From contig VFKA01000008.1 in assembly GCA_009885795.1 (NCBI GenBank), positions 1 through 64,000 on the forward strand: a stretch of DNA of 64,000 nucleotides. Direction: 5' to 3'. Shown one piece after another: positions 47,777-56,931 of this stretch (position 1 is the stretch's first letter; each line of letters starts with the position of its first letter). A program made the translations under genes and the position numbers. This stretch comes from Rhodospirillales bacterium (GTDB lineage Bacteria; Pseudomonadota; Alphaproteobacteria; Dongiales; Dongiaceae). The notes under the pieces were generated by a model that was not told where the DNA came from, made no database searches, and saw nothing but the letters and a program-made list of their open reading frames with translations.

Positions 47777-49165
47777 CTATTCGAGATCGGGGCCGATGCC
47801 GATGAACTTGTTGCGCACCTGATTGTAGTGCTTTTCCACGTCATAGTACTCGACCGGGAGACCGATCGCCGGCGCGGTCAGGCGCCCGACGGCGAGCAGC
47901 ACTTGATAGGCCGCGAAAATCTCATCGCGCCCGGCACGAACCAGATTCACCTGTGCGGTCAGGTATTCCTGCTCGGCGTCAAGAATGTCCAGAATAGTGC
48001 GGGATCCGACCAGCGCTTCCTGCTCGGTGCCTTCGAGCGCGATGCGTGTCGCCTCGACTTCGGACGTGAAGGATACGATTTGCGCGCGCGCCGTCTCCAG
48101 ATCCCGCCAAGCGCTGGTCGCGAACTGCACCACCGCGCGGCTCTGCTCCTCGACGTCCTGGCGGCGCTGGGCCACGCGTTCCTTGGCCTCCCGAACGCGC
48201 GCATCGACGCCGCCTGCCTGATAAAGCGGCACGGTCAGCTGCGCGATCAAGGAAGCCGATTCATTCTCCGAACCCTCGCGCGACGTATCCTCCTCGCGCG
48301 ACAGCGATCCCGTGACCGACAAGCTCGGCATGAGCTCTCCGAAAACCAGGTCGACGCGGTCCCGGGCGGCGAGTTCCTGGTACTCGGCCGACACCACCGC
48401 CGGGTTCTTGAGCGACATTTCGATCGTCTCTTCCTCGCTCGACGGCAAATCGCCGGGCAGCATCGTCGGCTCGAGGTTCTCGGGATACTCGCCGACGATT
48501 TCCTTGTAAGATGCGCGCGACGTGACCAAGTTCCCTTCCGCCTCGATGCGTTGCGCGGTCGAGCGCGCGAGGCGCGATTGCGATTGCGCCACGTCCGTCC
48601 TCGTGACTTCGCCGACTTCGAAACGGTCCTCGGATGCCTCGAGCTGGCGCATCAACACCTGCTCATTGCTCTTGGTCAGTTCCAGGACCGATTGATCTCG
48701 CACCACGTCGATGAAGACCTGAACACCATTCAATAGCGTGTTCTGCTCGACCGCTTCCAGGAGCGCGCGTTGGGCGCGAACCGTATTCTCGGCTTCGCGC
48801 GTCCCGGCCACGGTGCGACCGCCGCGAAACAGGGGCTGGACCAGTTCGAGCGCGACCCGGCGCGGCTCCGTATCCTGTTCCTTGCCGATGATGCTGCTGT
48901 TGGAATGTTCGACCCCGAGGCTGGCATTGATGCGCGCGGTCGGCCTCCACCCGGAGAGCGCCAAGGGCACCCGCTCGTCGGTGGCGCGAACGTCGGCGCG
49001 CGCCGATTCGAGCGTTGGGTTGTTCAGGTAGGTGAGAACCAGCGCGTCCACCAGTTTCGTTTGTTCCGCCGCGGGCGCCTCCATGGCAAAGGCGCCGGCC
49101 AGTCCCGCCACGAGCGCCAGTCGCGAGATCCAACGGATCGATCGAAATTCCACTTTGCGCACCAT
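47777..49165 (-). CDS. tolC: TolC family outer-membrane efflux protein
   Basis: A 462-residue outer-membrane channel for type I secretion and multidrug efflux. A signal peptide (LALVAGLAGAFAMEAPAAA-like, cleavage near 32) precedes two tandem OEP repeats with long coiled helices. Visible repeats include LVQPLFRGGRT and LTVPLYQAGGVDARV. The ATG at 49165 is preferred to an upstream in-frame one. The inner-membrane partners are not encoded here. Confidence 0.94.
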   Translation of the reverse strand: MVRKVEFRSIRWISRLALVAGLAGAFAMEAPAAEQTKLVDALVLTYLNNPTLESARADVRATDERVPLALSGWRPTARINASLGVEHSNSSIIGKEQDTEPRRVALELVQPLFRGGRTVAGTREAENTVRAQRALLEAVEQNTLLNGVQVFIDVVRDQSVLELTKSNEQVLMRQLEASEDRFEVGEVTRTDVAQSQSRLARSTAQRIEAEGNLVTSRASYKEIVGEYPENLEPTMLPGDLPSSEEETIEMSLKNPAVVSAEYQELAARDRVDLVFGELMPSLSVTGSLSREEDTSREGSENESASLIAQLTVPLYQAGGVDARVREAKERVAQRRQDVEEQSRAVVQFATSAWRDLETARAQIVSFTSEVEATRIALEGTEQEALVGSRTILDILDAEQEYLTAQVNLVRAGRDEIFAAYQVLLAVGRLTAPAIGLPVEYYDVEKHYNQVRNKFIGIGPDLE

Positions 49166-49272
49166 TGGTAACACCCCCGATCGCGACCAGCGCCGCCAAT
49201 GGCGCATGGAGCGCGTCTATGACTTTACCTTACCGGTGCGGTCTCGTCCGCGCAACCGTTCCCGCACCGGCC

Positions 49273-49923
49273 TCAAAAGACGAAACCGGGCTCCTTCGCG
49301 AACGCCGGCAGGCGATGGATCGTGGCGTCGAAGATCGTGCGGCGGGATACTGCCGCGCCGGCCCGTGTCAAAATTGTGCCACGCCCGACCCGGCCGGTGC
49401 CGACGACGCCGACAAGGCGGCCCCCTTCGGCCAATTGATCGATGAGGGCCATCGGAACGTCATCGACGGCGCCGTCCAGCAGGATAACCTGGAACGGCCC
49501 TTGATCCTTTCGCCCTTCCGGCAGCGGCCCTTCGAGGACCACGACGTTGTCGATCGAGAGATCGCGCAAGATCGCGCTCGCCCGTTCCGCCAAGGCCTTG
49601 TCCGATTCGAGGGCGACGACCGTGCCGGCGAGCCTGGCCAGCACCGCCGCCGCGTAACCGCTGGCGCAGCCGACAACCAGGACCAGATCCTTGGGCGTCA
49701 CCGCGGCCTCCTGGATCAGCCGCGCCAGGACGACCGGCTCCATGAGGTAGCGGTCGTTTCCGATCGCCACGTCTTCATCGACATAGGCGACGGCGCGACG
49801 ATTCGCCGGCACGAACAATTCGCGGGGAATGGCACCCATCGCCTCGACGAGTCTGCCGTCCGTCACCTTGGTGACGCGAATCTGACAATTGACCATGTTG
49901 CGGCGGGCGGCGGCGAAGTCCAT
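49273..49923 (-). CDS. Divergent protein-L-isoaspartate methyltransferase paralogue
   Basis: A 216-residue class I methyltransferase of the PIMT group (ARRNMVNCQIRV; PRELFVP; LVVGCASGYAAAVLA). Two family-critical sites differ from the pcm product at 25291. Motif I is GCASGYAA rather than GTGSGYQT, and the serine of the SQP active-site segment is replaced in YLMEPVVLARLIQ. Isoaspartate repair is therefore doubtful. Such genes commonly precede tolC in alphaproteobacteria. The start is the ATG at 49923. Confidence 0.82.
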   Translation of the reverse strand: MDFAAARRNMVNCQIRVTKVTDGRLVEAMGAIPRELFVPANRRAVAYVDEDVAIGNDRYLMEPVVLARLIQEAAVTPKDLVLVVGCASGYAAAVLARLAGTVVALESDKALAERASAILRDLSIDNVVVLEGPLPEGRKDQGPFQVILLDGAVDDVPMALIDQLAEGGRLVGVVGTGRVGRGTILTRAGAAVSRRTIFDATIHRLPAFAKEPGFVF

Positions 49924-50069
49924 GGCGCCGGTTATACCGGCGGGACCGCGTCGTGACAATCGGGCGCCCTGCCGTCCTACACGCGGTCTGCTTGACCGTG
50001 CCGGATGGCGAGGTGAATATGCCGCCGCTCCAAGATCCTCGGCCTGGGCGCGGACAGGCTTGGCTCTTT

Positions 50070-50143
50070 GGCCCGGTGGCAGAGTGGCTATGCAGAGGAC
50101 TGCAAATCCTCGTACGTCGGTTCGATTCCGGCCCGGGCCTCCA
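50070..50143 (+). tRNA. tRNA-Cys (anticodon GCA)
   Basis: The acceptor stem pairs GGCCCGG with CCGGGCC. The anticodon loop is CTGCAAA, the T-loop is GGTTCGATTCC, the discriminator base is U73, and CCA is encoded. It is followed after 5 bp by an ATG of the acyl-CoA dehydrogenase gene. Confidence 0.95.
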
Positions 50144-50157
50144 ATCCGATGAGGCCG

Positions 50158-51312
50158 ATGACAGATCACGATTACCGCGACATCCGATCGGCCGTGGCGC
50201 GGCTGTGCGCCGGATTTCCCGGACCTTATTGGCGCGGCCTCGACCGCGAGCGCGCCTACCCGACGGAATTCGTGCGGGCGCTTACCGAGGCCGGCTATCT
50301 CGCCAGCCTGATTCCCGAAGCGTATGGCGGCGCCGGATTGCCGCTGTCGGCGGCGGTGGCGATCCTGGAGGAGATTCATGCCCAGGGCTGCAATGCCGCA
50401 GCCTGCCATGCCCAGATGTACGTCATGGCCACCATCCTGCGCCACGGCGGCGACGAACAGAAACAGCGGTGGCTGCCCGAGATCGCGGCCGGGCGCCTGC
50501 GCCTGCAGGCCTTTGCCGTCACCGAGCCCACGAGCGGCACCGATACCGGCGCGCTCGCCACCTTTGCGCGCCGCGACGGCGACGGCTACGCGATCACCGG
50601 CCAGAAGATCTGGACCTCGCGCGCCGAGCACTCCGATCTCATGCTGCTGCTCGCGCGCACCTCACCCAAGGACGCCAACGCCAAGCACACCGAGGGGCTC
50701 TCGGTTTTCGTCGTCGATCTGCGCGAGGCGGTCGGCCACGGACTGACCATTCGCCCGGTGCGCACGATGATGAACCACGCCACCACCGAAATTTTTCTCG
50801 ACGGCGTACGCGTTCCGGCCGCCAACCGGATCGGCGAAGAAGGACAGGGCTTCCGCTACATCCTCTCCGGCATGAATGCCGAGCGCATCCTGATCGCCGC
50901 CGAATGCATCGGCGACGCGCGCTGGTTCATCGCCAAGGCCGCGTCCTATGCCAAGGAGCGCGTCGTCTTCGGGCGGCCGATCGGCCGGAACCAGGGCGTG
51001 CAGTTCCCCATCGCGCGGGCTCACGCGGCGTGCGAGGCGGCGGCCTTGATGGTCGACAAGGCGGCGGCGCTCTTCGAAACCGGCGCCCCTTGCGGCGCCG
51101 AGGCCAACATGGCGAAGCTCTTGGCCGCCGACGCCGCTTGGGCCGCCGCCGAGTGTTGCGTGCAGACGCATGGCGGTTTCGGTTTCGCCGAGGACTTCGA
51201 TATCGAGCGCAAGTTCCGCGAGACCCGGCTCTATCAGGTGGCGCCCATCTCCACCAATCTCATTCTTTCCTATCTGGCCGAGCACGTCCTCGGCCTGCCG
51301 CGGTCCTATTGA
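50158..51312 (+). CDS. Acyl-CoA dehydrogenase family protein lacking the usual catalytic glutamate
   Basis: A 384-residue FAD enzyme. The fold signatures are AFAVTEPTSGTDTGAL, ITGQKIWTSRAEH, RVVFGRPIGRNQGVQFPIA and QTHGGFGFAEDFDIERKFRETR. Where classical enzymes have YQIYEGTS with the catalytic Glu, this one reads YQVAPISTN, so the base must lie elsewhere or the substrate differs. The gene starts at the ATG of 50158 or 50149, only 14 or 5 bp after tRNA-Cys and without a clear ribosome site. The next gene encodes a MaoC hydratase, 3 bp away. Confidence 0.85.
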   Translation: MTDHDYRDIRSAVARLCAGFPGPYWRGLDRERAYPTEFVRALTEAGYLASLIPEAYGGAGLPLSAAVAILEEIHAQGCNAAACHAQMYVMATILRHGGDEQKQRWLPEIAAGRLRLQAFAVTEPTSGTDTGALATFARRDGDGYAITGQKIWTSRAEHSDLMLLLARTSPKDANAKHTEGLSVFVVDLREAVGHGLTIRPVRTMMNHATTEIFLDGVRVPAANRIGEEGQGFRYILSGMNAERILIAAECIGDARWFIAKAASYAKERVVFGRPIGRNQGVQFPIARAHAACEAAALMVDKAAALFETGAPCGAEANMAKLLAADAAWAAAECCVQTHGGFGFAEDFDIERKFRETRLYQVAPISTNLILSYLAEHVLGLPRSY

Positions 51313-51315
51313 TCC

Positions 51316-52149
51316 ATGCCGGACTATTCGTCATGGATCGGACGCGAGGAACGCGCGACCGAGCGCGTCACCGCTTCCATGGTGTCGGGCCTTCTTGCGA
51401 CACTCGACCGCGAGCCGGAGGCGCTTCGGGACGGTTCGCCGGCACCCCAGGGCGTGCACTGGTTGGTGGCACCCCCGCGCGTGGCGATGTTGGGCCTCGC
51501 CGAGGACGGCCATCCAAGGCTGGGCGGGTTCCTGCCGCCGCTCGACCTGCCGCGGCGCATGTGGGCGTCCTGCGAAGTGAAGTTCCGGCGCCCTATTTGC
51601 GTCGGCGATGAGGTCATGCGTATCTCTACCATCGCGGCTGTGCAGGAGAAGCAGGGCCGCACCGGCCGGCTCGTCTTCGTCACAGTAGACACCAGCTACC
51701 TCGCCAACGAAGCTGCGGCGGTCGAGGAGCGCCTGACCCTGGTCTTTCGGAACCGGACGCCGGCCATTGCCGCCGAGACCGCGCCCCTGCCCCACGCCGG
51801 TTCGCAATGGTCCCGCGATGTCGTGCCCGATCCGGTGATGCTGTTCCGCTATTCGGCGCTCACCTTCAACGGCCACCGCATCCATTACGACGCGGACTAC
51901 ACAAGGAACGTCGAAGGCTATCCCGGCCTCTTGGTTCACGGGCCTCTGACCGCGACCTTGCTGCTCGATCTGTGCGACCGGCGATTGGGGCGGAACGTGT
52001 TGTCCGCGTGCCGCTTCCGCGCCGTCGCTCCGGTCTTCGCCGGCGAAATTCTCGGCCTTCATCTCGATCGGCAAGATGGGCACCGACTATACTTGACGGC
52101 ATCCGGTCCCGCCGGCCCGGCGATGACGGCGGAAGCGGAACGCGCGTGA
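51316..52149 (+). CDS. MaoC/FAS1-type dehydratase, mesaconyl-C4-CoA hydratase-like
   Basis: A 277-residue double hot-dog protein. The C-terminal half holds the active-site segment FNGHRIHYDADYTR and YPGLLVHGPLTA typical of HTD2 and mesaconyl-C4-CoA hydratases. The N-terminal half is the degenerate hot dog (LPRRMWASCEVKF). Paired with the acyl-CoA dehydrogenase 3 bp upstream, it probably hydrates an unsaturated acyl-CoA in a branched or dicarboxylic acid route. The exact substrate is not deducible. No CoA transferase or lyase gene is adjacent. Confidence 0.82.
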   Translation: MPDYSSWIGREERATERVTASMVSGLLATLDREPEALRDGSPAPQGVHWLVAPPRVAMLGLAEDGHPRLGGFLPPLDLPRRMWASCEVKFRRPICVGDEVMRISTIAAVQEKQGRTGRLVFVTVDTSYLANEAAAVEERLTLVFRNRTPAIAAETAPLPHAGSQWSRDVVPDPVMLFRYSALTFNGHRIHYDADYTRNVEGYPGLLVHGPLTATLLLDLCDRRLGRNVLSACRFRAVAPVFAGEILGLHLDRQDGHRLYLTASGPAGPAMTAEAERA

Positions 52150-52186
52150 CAAACAATGTTGGAACATGCGCCTCCTGCCCCCTTCT

Positions 52187-52262
52187 TGTCATGCCCGCGC
52201 TTGACGCGGGCATCCATTCCGCCGCCGCGCCATGGATCGCCGGGTCACGCCCGGCGATGACA
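52187..52262. repeat. Interspersed palindromic repeat, family C copy 2
   Basis: Ends TGTCAT/ATGACA. Inner arms GCCCGCGCTTGACGCGGGC and CGCCGGGTCACGCCCGGCG form two hairpins. It lies between the convergent hydratase and RHH-PAS genes. Confidence 0.85.
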
Positions 52263-52282
52263 TCGGGTTTGGAACAGGAGTC

Positions 52283-52918
52283 CTATGTCGGTTCGCATCC
52301 ACTAGTCGCTGTGCGTTCGCTGAAGAAGATCAGATAGCTGAGCCGCGCTGCCTCGTCGGTGGCACCCGGGCAGATCGAGGCTCGCGCCGCGATCATCCGC
52401 CCTTGGCGGACGATAGCGGCTTGAAAATGGTGGATGGTCGCGATGCCGTCCCGAAACCGGGCGGCGATGCTATCCAGATTGACGGTCTGCTCGAAGGCGA
52501 ACAAATCGTCGAGGCGCTTGCCGACCATCGATTTCGACTCGAGGCCGAGCCATTGCTCCAGCGCCGCGTTGACGCTGATGACACGGTGGTCCTGGGCGAC
52601 GATGGCGCAAGGGCTCGGGCATGCCTCGGCGATGAGGCCCAAGGGAACGCCGCGCCCGGCGAGGCCGTCGCGCATCGCGCTGGCGAGACTTACCGCCTGC
52701 GACTGGGCGTGCTCGAGGCAGCGCCGGCGCAGGGCCGCGGTCAGGCTCACCCCCTCCTTCGCCGCCTCCTCGGCCACCGCCGCGACCAGCCGATTGAGGC
52801 GCCGGCCGGAAAGAGCCGCGATCTGATCGAGCTCCGACCAGACCGCCGGCTCGAGCTTCAGCGAATGGCGCCGCCCCTGGTATTGAATGATCCGATGACG
52901 CATGTGCCGGACCGCCAT
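52283..52918 (-). CDS. Ribbon-helix-helix domain protein with PAS domain
   Basis: A 211-residue protein joining two regulatory modules. Residues about 10-50 resemble a ribbon-helix-helix DNA-binding domain (RRHSLKLEPAVWSELDQIAAL). Residues about 100-190 form a PAS fold (CAIVAQDHRVISVNAALEQWLG; SMVGKRLDDLF). No kinase or cyclase output is attached. It could be a sensor-repressor responding to a small ligand or redox state. The start at 52918 lies 10 bp after the restriction-modification gene on the same strand, so they are probably one operon. An ATG at 52903 is an alternative. Confidence 0.68.
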   Translation of the reverse strand: MAVRHMRHRIIQYQGRRHSLKLEPAVWSELDQIAALSGRRLNRLVAAVAEEAAKEGVSLTAALRRRCLEHAQSQAVSLASAMRDGLAGRGVPLGLIAEACPSPCAIVAQDHRVISVNAALEQWLGLESKSMVGKRLDDLFAFEQTVNLDSIAARFRDGIATIHHFQAAIVRQGRMIAARASICPGATDEAARLSYLIFFSERTATSGCEPT

Positions 52919-52928
52919 CCGCCGGACG

Positions 52929-55900
52929 TCACGCGGCGCCCAGCAGCTTGGCCACCAGGTTGTCGATTTTTTGCGCCACATTGGCTTCCTTTAGCGCGGC
53001 GCGGACCAGGCCGCGGGCGCGCTGGAACTTCGCGCCTTCGGGTAATTCTACCCTGGCGGCGACCTTCTCGGCCTCCGCCGCCGCCTCGGCGAGGGCACGA
53101 TGAAGCGCCTTCTTGACGTCGAAACGCGGGATAGGGAGGTTGAACATCACCTTGTCGAAGTCGCGGGCGCCCCATTGGCCGCGAGACTGATATCGCTCCA
53201 CGCGGGCGCGCGCGGTTTCGCTGTTGAGGATGGCGGTCAGGTAGCGCCCCTCGGTCTCGTCGGCGGGTGCCATCCAGTAAAGTTTATGATCGACCACGCC
53301 GCGCCGGTCGCGCAGCAGGCACGCCGCGGGCAGCGTTCCGGCCTTGGCGTAAACCACGCGCAAGGAAGCGATGGGGAATTGCACACTCAGCTTGTTGTAG
53401 TAGTTCCACTGGTCGACAAGAGAAACGACACCGTTTTCCAGGTTGGCTTGCCATAGCGCCTCCGCCTTGCGCATCCAACCCCGCAAACCCTCGAAGCCGC
53501 AATTCGCCGCCGCCTCGGCGTCGAGCATTCCGCCCTTCTCGCCCACCGGCACGACGCCCTCGAACGACCGAAACACCCGGTAGGGCAGGATGCTCTCGCC
53601 AAGCAATACTGGGCGCAGGAATTCCGCCTCGACGCGATTTTCGATCGCGGGCAAGCCCTTCCAGGGCTTTTTTTCCTGGCCGTTGCGTCGGCTCGCGACC
53701 AAGGGAGCGCTGGGGTCCACGCCAAGCCTACCCATCTGCCGGCGTTCGACAAGACAGAGCATCCTTGGATACAAAGTCGCCCCATCTCGAAAAACAGTTC
53801 GGTAGTCCGACCCGCCCTCGAAAATTCCCACCGCTGGAGAAGGCGCGCCTTCGACGACAGTCAAGTATTTGTCGGCAATTGCCTCCGGCGCGTCGCGGTA
53901 GGGCAGCGAGCCGGAATAGGCGCGTACCGTTTCGGGAAGCGGCTTGGCAATCGCGCGCTTGCGTCCGAACACCGCGCAGGACGGCACCGGAAACAGCGGC
54001 TGCAAGGAATCGTCCATCGTCCAGGTTTCGTCCCATGGGATTCGCACCGAAGCGAAGGAGCCGCCGCGGAATTTCTCGAACTGGCCGCGGGTCAGCGCCG
54101 CCATCGGCATGACGAAGGCAAGCCGTCCCGCGGAACGCAGATAAAGGTGCACGGCCCGGATGGCGAACAGGGCGCTGAGATCGTTTTGGGTGGCGAACTT
54201 GCCGCCGACATACACCTTCTCGTCCTTCGCCAATTCCTTGAACCGCTTCTGCAGATCGGCGTTCATGTACCGGAACGCGAGCCAGGGCGGGTTGCTGACG
54301 ATCACCTGCGCCCAACCGCCCGCGGCGGATAGGGCAAGCGGTCGCGAGAGGTTGCGCGCCACGTAGGCCCAGACCGTGTCGCGCCCTTCGCGCCGCAGCC
54401 GGTCGAAGGTGAGATAGGTCTTGCCCAGATCGGCGATGGCAATCTGTTGTTCCCTGGTCACGTCGGCGCGGTAATGCTGCTCGACGATGCGATAGAGCGC
54501 CTTTTCGATTTGCGCGCGCGTCATGTCGGCTTGCGAACCCGTCCGCATCCGCTCAATGGCTTTGTCGAACAGGGCCATATCGCGGCAGAAAGTTTCGGGG
54601 AAATCCAACTGCTCGCGCCCGTTAGCGTCGGTCTCGCCGCTTCTGCCGTCACCGGCAAGCGGGGGCGGCACGCGGATCGTCAGTTCCTTCCCGGCCATGA
54701 ATTCGGAAATCGACAATTGCATGGCGTCGCCGAGATAGACCGGAACCGAGATCGTGCCCGAACGTTCGCCAAGCATGGGGGCGAGTGCTAGCAGATATGT
54801 AACTCGGGCTATGATCACCGCCACCGGGTGAATGTCCATGCCCGCCACATGCGCGCAAACTTCGGCCGCGCGCCGCCGCGGCTCCATGTCCCCGTCTTCG
54901 GCCTCGGCAAGAAAATTGCGGATCGCGTGGAACAGGAAGGTGCCCGACCCGCAGGCCGGATCGAGCACATGCTGTTCGAGGGGGCGGTCGGCCGCGCGCC
55001 TGACCATCTTCGCCGCCAGCCAGTCCGGTGTGTAGTATTCGCCAAGCCCGTGCCGTTCCGCTCGGTCGATGAGCGATTCGTAGAGGATTCTCAGAACGTC
55101 GCTTTCGACTTCGGCGAGCCGGAAGCGGCGAACGTGGGCCATGATACGGCGTACCAGCGCCTCGCCTTCGGGATCGGCCACGACCCAGTCGAAGAAGTCG
55201 CTCTCGACCGCGCCGTGGATTCCCGCCGACGCGAAGGCTTCGCCGGAGAGGAGCCGTTTTGGATTGTCCTCGCGCATCCCCATGACCGCGAGAGCGATGC
55301 ATTTCGCGACGACCACAAGAAACGTATGCTGGAACCAGAGGCTGTCGCTCTCCACCTCGCGTCCATAGACGTGCTTGAGGAGTTCCGCCCAGAGTTGGCG
55401 TTTCAGCGACACATCGGGATGGAGTTTGAGCTTTTCCCACAACGCCCGTAGCCGCCCATCGACCAGATGAAACGCGACCGAATCGTGGCCCAGCTCGGCA
55501 CGGATGGTCAGCGGATCGGGCGGCAGCGAGGATTTTAGCGCCAGCGCACCTTCGAGCCAGGCGAGGAATTCGCCGGGCCGTTCAGGGTCGAGAACTGTAC
55601 GCTTGACGACGACGAGCTTGCCGGCGTCCAACTCGAACACCGCCCATTTGTAGCCGTCGGAGGCGATGCCGACGAAATGCTCGTTTTCCTCGCGCTCGCG
55701 GCCGGCGAGATAGTCGGGCATCCGGCGTTCGACGTCCGGCCACTCGCGGTCGAGGTCGCGCTTGGCCTCGAAGATCGTGCGGCCGATGAGGCCGTCGAGC
55801 CGCCCGCGAACCTCCGGCACGCGGCGCTCGAATTCAAGCGCGCCGAGTTCGACCCCGAATTCCTCGATGAGCAATTGCCGGAAGTCGGCCTTCACTTCGT

Positions 55901-55961
55901 CATGGCCGGGGCGGCTGGCGAGGTGGCGCAGGAGGTCGGTGGTCGCTTGCGATTCGGTCAT
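52929..55961 (-). CDS. Fused restriction endonuclease-N6-adenine methyltransferase (type IIG-like)
   Basis: A 1010-residue fusion. An N-terminal PD-(D/E)xK-like site is visible as D56 followed by E65-A-K67 (GRLDGLIG, IFEAKRDL). A helical linker leads to GEYYTP at about 307-312, SAM motif I DPACGSGTF at 334-342, and the adenine-methylase motif NPPW at 557-560. The C-terminal third is the likely target-recognition region. Such single-chain enzymes cut and methylate a specific sequence without a separate specificity subunit. The recognition site is not predictable here. No second restriction gene flanks it. The RHH-PAS gene follows at 10 bp. Confidence 0.82.
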   Translation of the reverse strand: MTESQATTDLLRHLASRPGHDEVKADFRQLLIEEFGVELGALEFERRVPEVRGRLDGLIGRTIFEAKRDLDREWPDVERRMPDYLAGREREENEHFVGIASDGYKWAVFELDAGKLVVVKRTVLDPERPGEFLAWLEGALALKSSLPPDPLTIRAELGHDSVAFHLVDGRLRALWEKLKLHPDVSLKRQLWAELLKHVYGREVESDSLWFQHTFLVVVAKCIALAVMGMREDNPKRLLSGEAFASAGIHGAVESDFFDWVVADPEGEALVRRIMAHVRRFRLAEVESDVLRILYESLIDRAERHGLGEYYTPDWLAAKMVRRAADRPLEQHVLDPACGSGTFLFHAIRNFLAEAEDGDMEPRRRAAEVCAHVAGMDIHPVAVIIARVTYLLALAPMLGERSGTISVPVYLGDAMQLSISEFMAGKELTIRVPPPLAGDGRSGETDANGREQLDFPETFCRDMALFDKAIERMRTGSQADMTRAQIEKALYRIVEQHYRADVTREQQIAIADLGKTYLTFDRLRREGRDTVWAYVARNLSRPLALSAAGGWAQVIVSNPPWLAFRYMNADLQKRFKELAKDEKVYVGGKFATQNDLSALFAIRAVHLYLRSAGRLAFVMPMAALTRGQFEKFRGGSFASVRIPWDETWTMDDSLQPLFPVPSCAVFGRKRAIAKPLPETVRAYSGSLPYRDAPEAIADKYLTVVEGAPSPAVGIFEGGSDYRTVFRDGATLYPRMLCLVERRQMGRLGVDPSAPLVASRRNGQEKKPWKGLPAIENRVEAEFLRPVLLGESILPYRVFRSFEGVVPVGEKGGMLDAEAAANCGFEGLRGWMRKAEALWQANLENGVVSLVDQWNYYNKLSVQFPIASLRVVYAKAGTLPAACLLRDRRGVVDHKLYWMAPADETEGRYLTAILNSETARARVERYQSRGQWGARDFDKVMFNLPIPRFDVKKALHRALAEAAAEAEKVAARVELPEGAKFQRARGLVRAALKEANVAQKIDNLVAKLLGAA

Positions 55962-56158
55962 TTTGGCTCGGATCGACCGCGCAATATTGACATTTTCAGC
56001 GTCCCTCCAAGCCCGCTCCTGGCTCGAAATTCACCATCGCACATTAGAGCGCGGCAAAGAAATTTCAAACCGAGACACTACCGGCGAAGTCCCCCGTTTG
56101 CATTCGACCCTCGGTCGCGGGCACTATGCCCCAATCGTCATCGGCAGGGGAGAGCACC

Positions 56159-56917
56159 ATGACCGTCATGTCGAAGGTCGATGGCACGGACACGGGCCGG
56201 CTGACCGACCAGCTGCGTGCCGCCATGCCCATCCGGCTGGAGCCGCTCGTCCTGGGCGAGCGGGGCGCCGGCCTCGTCATCGTCGATGAGGTCAACGGCT
56301 TTGCCACCGTGGGCGCGGGCTACCTGGCGCCGCCGGTGGAGAATCCGCAGGTGACGCGGATGATCGAGGAGACCGACCGCCTCGCCCGCGCCTTCTCGGG
56401 CTTGGGATGGCCGATCCTCGCCTTCCTCGACACCCATGTGCCGGGCAAGCCCGAACCGCCCTACCCGCCCCATTGCGAAGCCGGGACCGGCCAGGAGGAG
56501 CTGGTGCCGGCGCTGAAATGGCTGGAGCGGGACCGCAACGCCACCCTCGTTCGCAAGGACTGCATCAACGGCTTCGTCGGCGCCATCGCGCCCGATGGCA
56601 CGAATAGCGTGGTCGAGTGGGTGAAGCGCCATCGCCTTGAGTCGGTGCTGGTGGTCGGCATCTGCACCGACATCTGCGTCATGGATTTCGTGCTGACGTT
56701 TCTCTCCGCCCGCAACCACGACATGATGCCGGGGCTGAAGGACATCCTCGTCCACGAAGGCGGCTGCTCGACCTACAGCCTGCCGCGCGAGACGGCGGAG
56801 AAGATCGGCCTCGGCGCCCATGCCGCGCATCCCCAGGACGTGACCCACTATATGGGCCTCTATTTCATGGCCTCGCGCGGCGCCAAGCTCGTGGACAAGG
56901 TCACGGTCGCGGCCTGA
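56159..56917 (+). CDS. Nicotinamidase, isochorismatase superfamily, plant NIC-like
   Basis: A 252-residue hydrolase, best matched by memory to plant nicotinamidases (LAPPVENPQ; EPPYPPHCEAGTG; VRKDCINGFVG). The catalytic triad is D43, K133 and C169 (GICTDIC), and metal ligands are D91, H93 and H105. It would convert nicotinamide to nicotinate. The ATG at 56159 follows an AGGGGAGA ribosome site. An enamidase homologue follows 14 bp later, so the product probably feeds nicotinate breakdown rather than only NAD salvage; that step is inference. Confidence 0.8.
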   Translation: MTVMSKVDGTDTGRLTDQLRAAMPIRLEPLVLGERGAGLVIVDEVNGFATVGAGYLAPPVENPQVTRMIEETDRLARAFSGLGWPILAFLDTHVPGKPEPPYPPHCEAGTGQEELVPALKWLERDRNATLVRKDCINGFVGAIAPDGTNSVVEWVKRHRLESVLVVGICTDICVMDFVLTFLSARNHDMMPGLKDILVHEGGCSTYSLPRETAEKIGLGAHAAHPQDVTHYMGLYFMASRGAKLVDKVTVAA

Positions 56918-56931
56918 AGGGAACGCACGCC

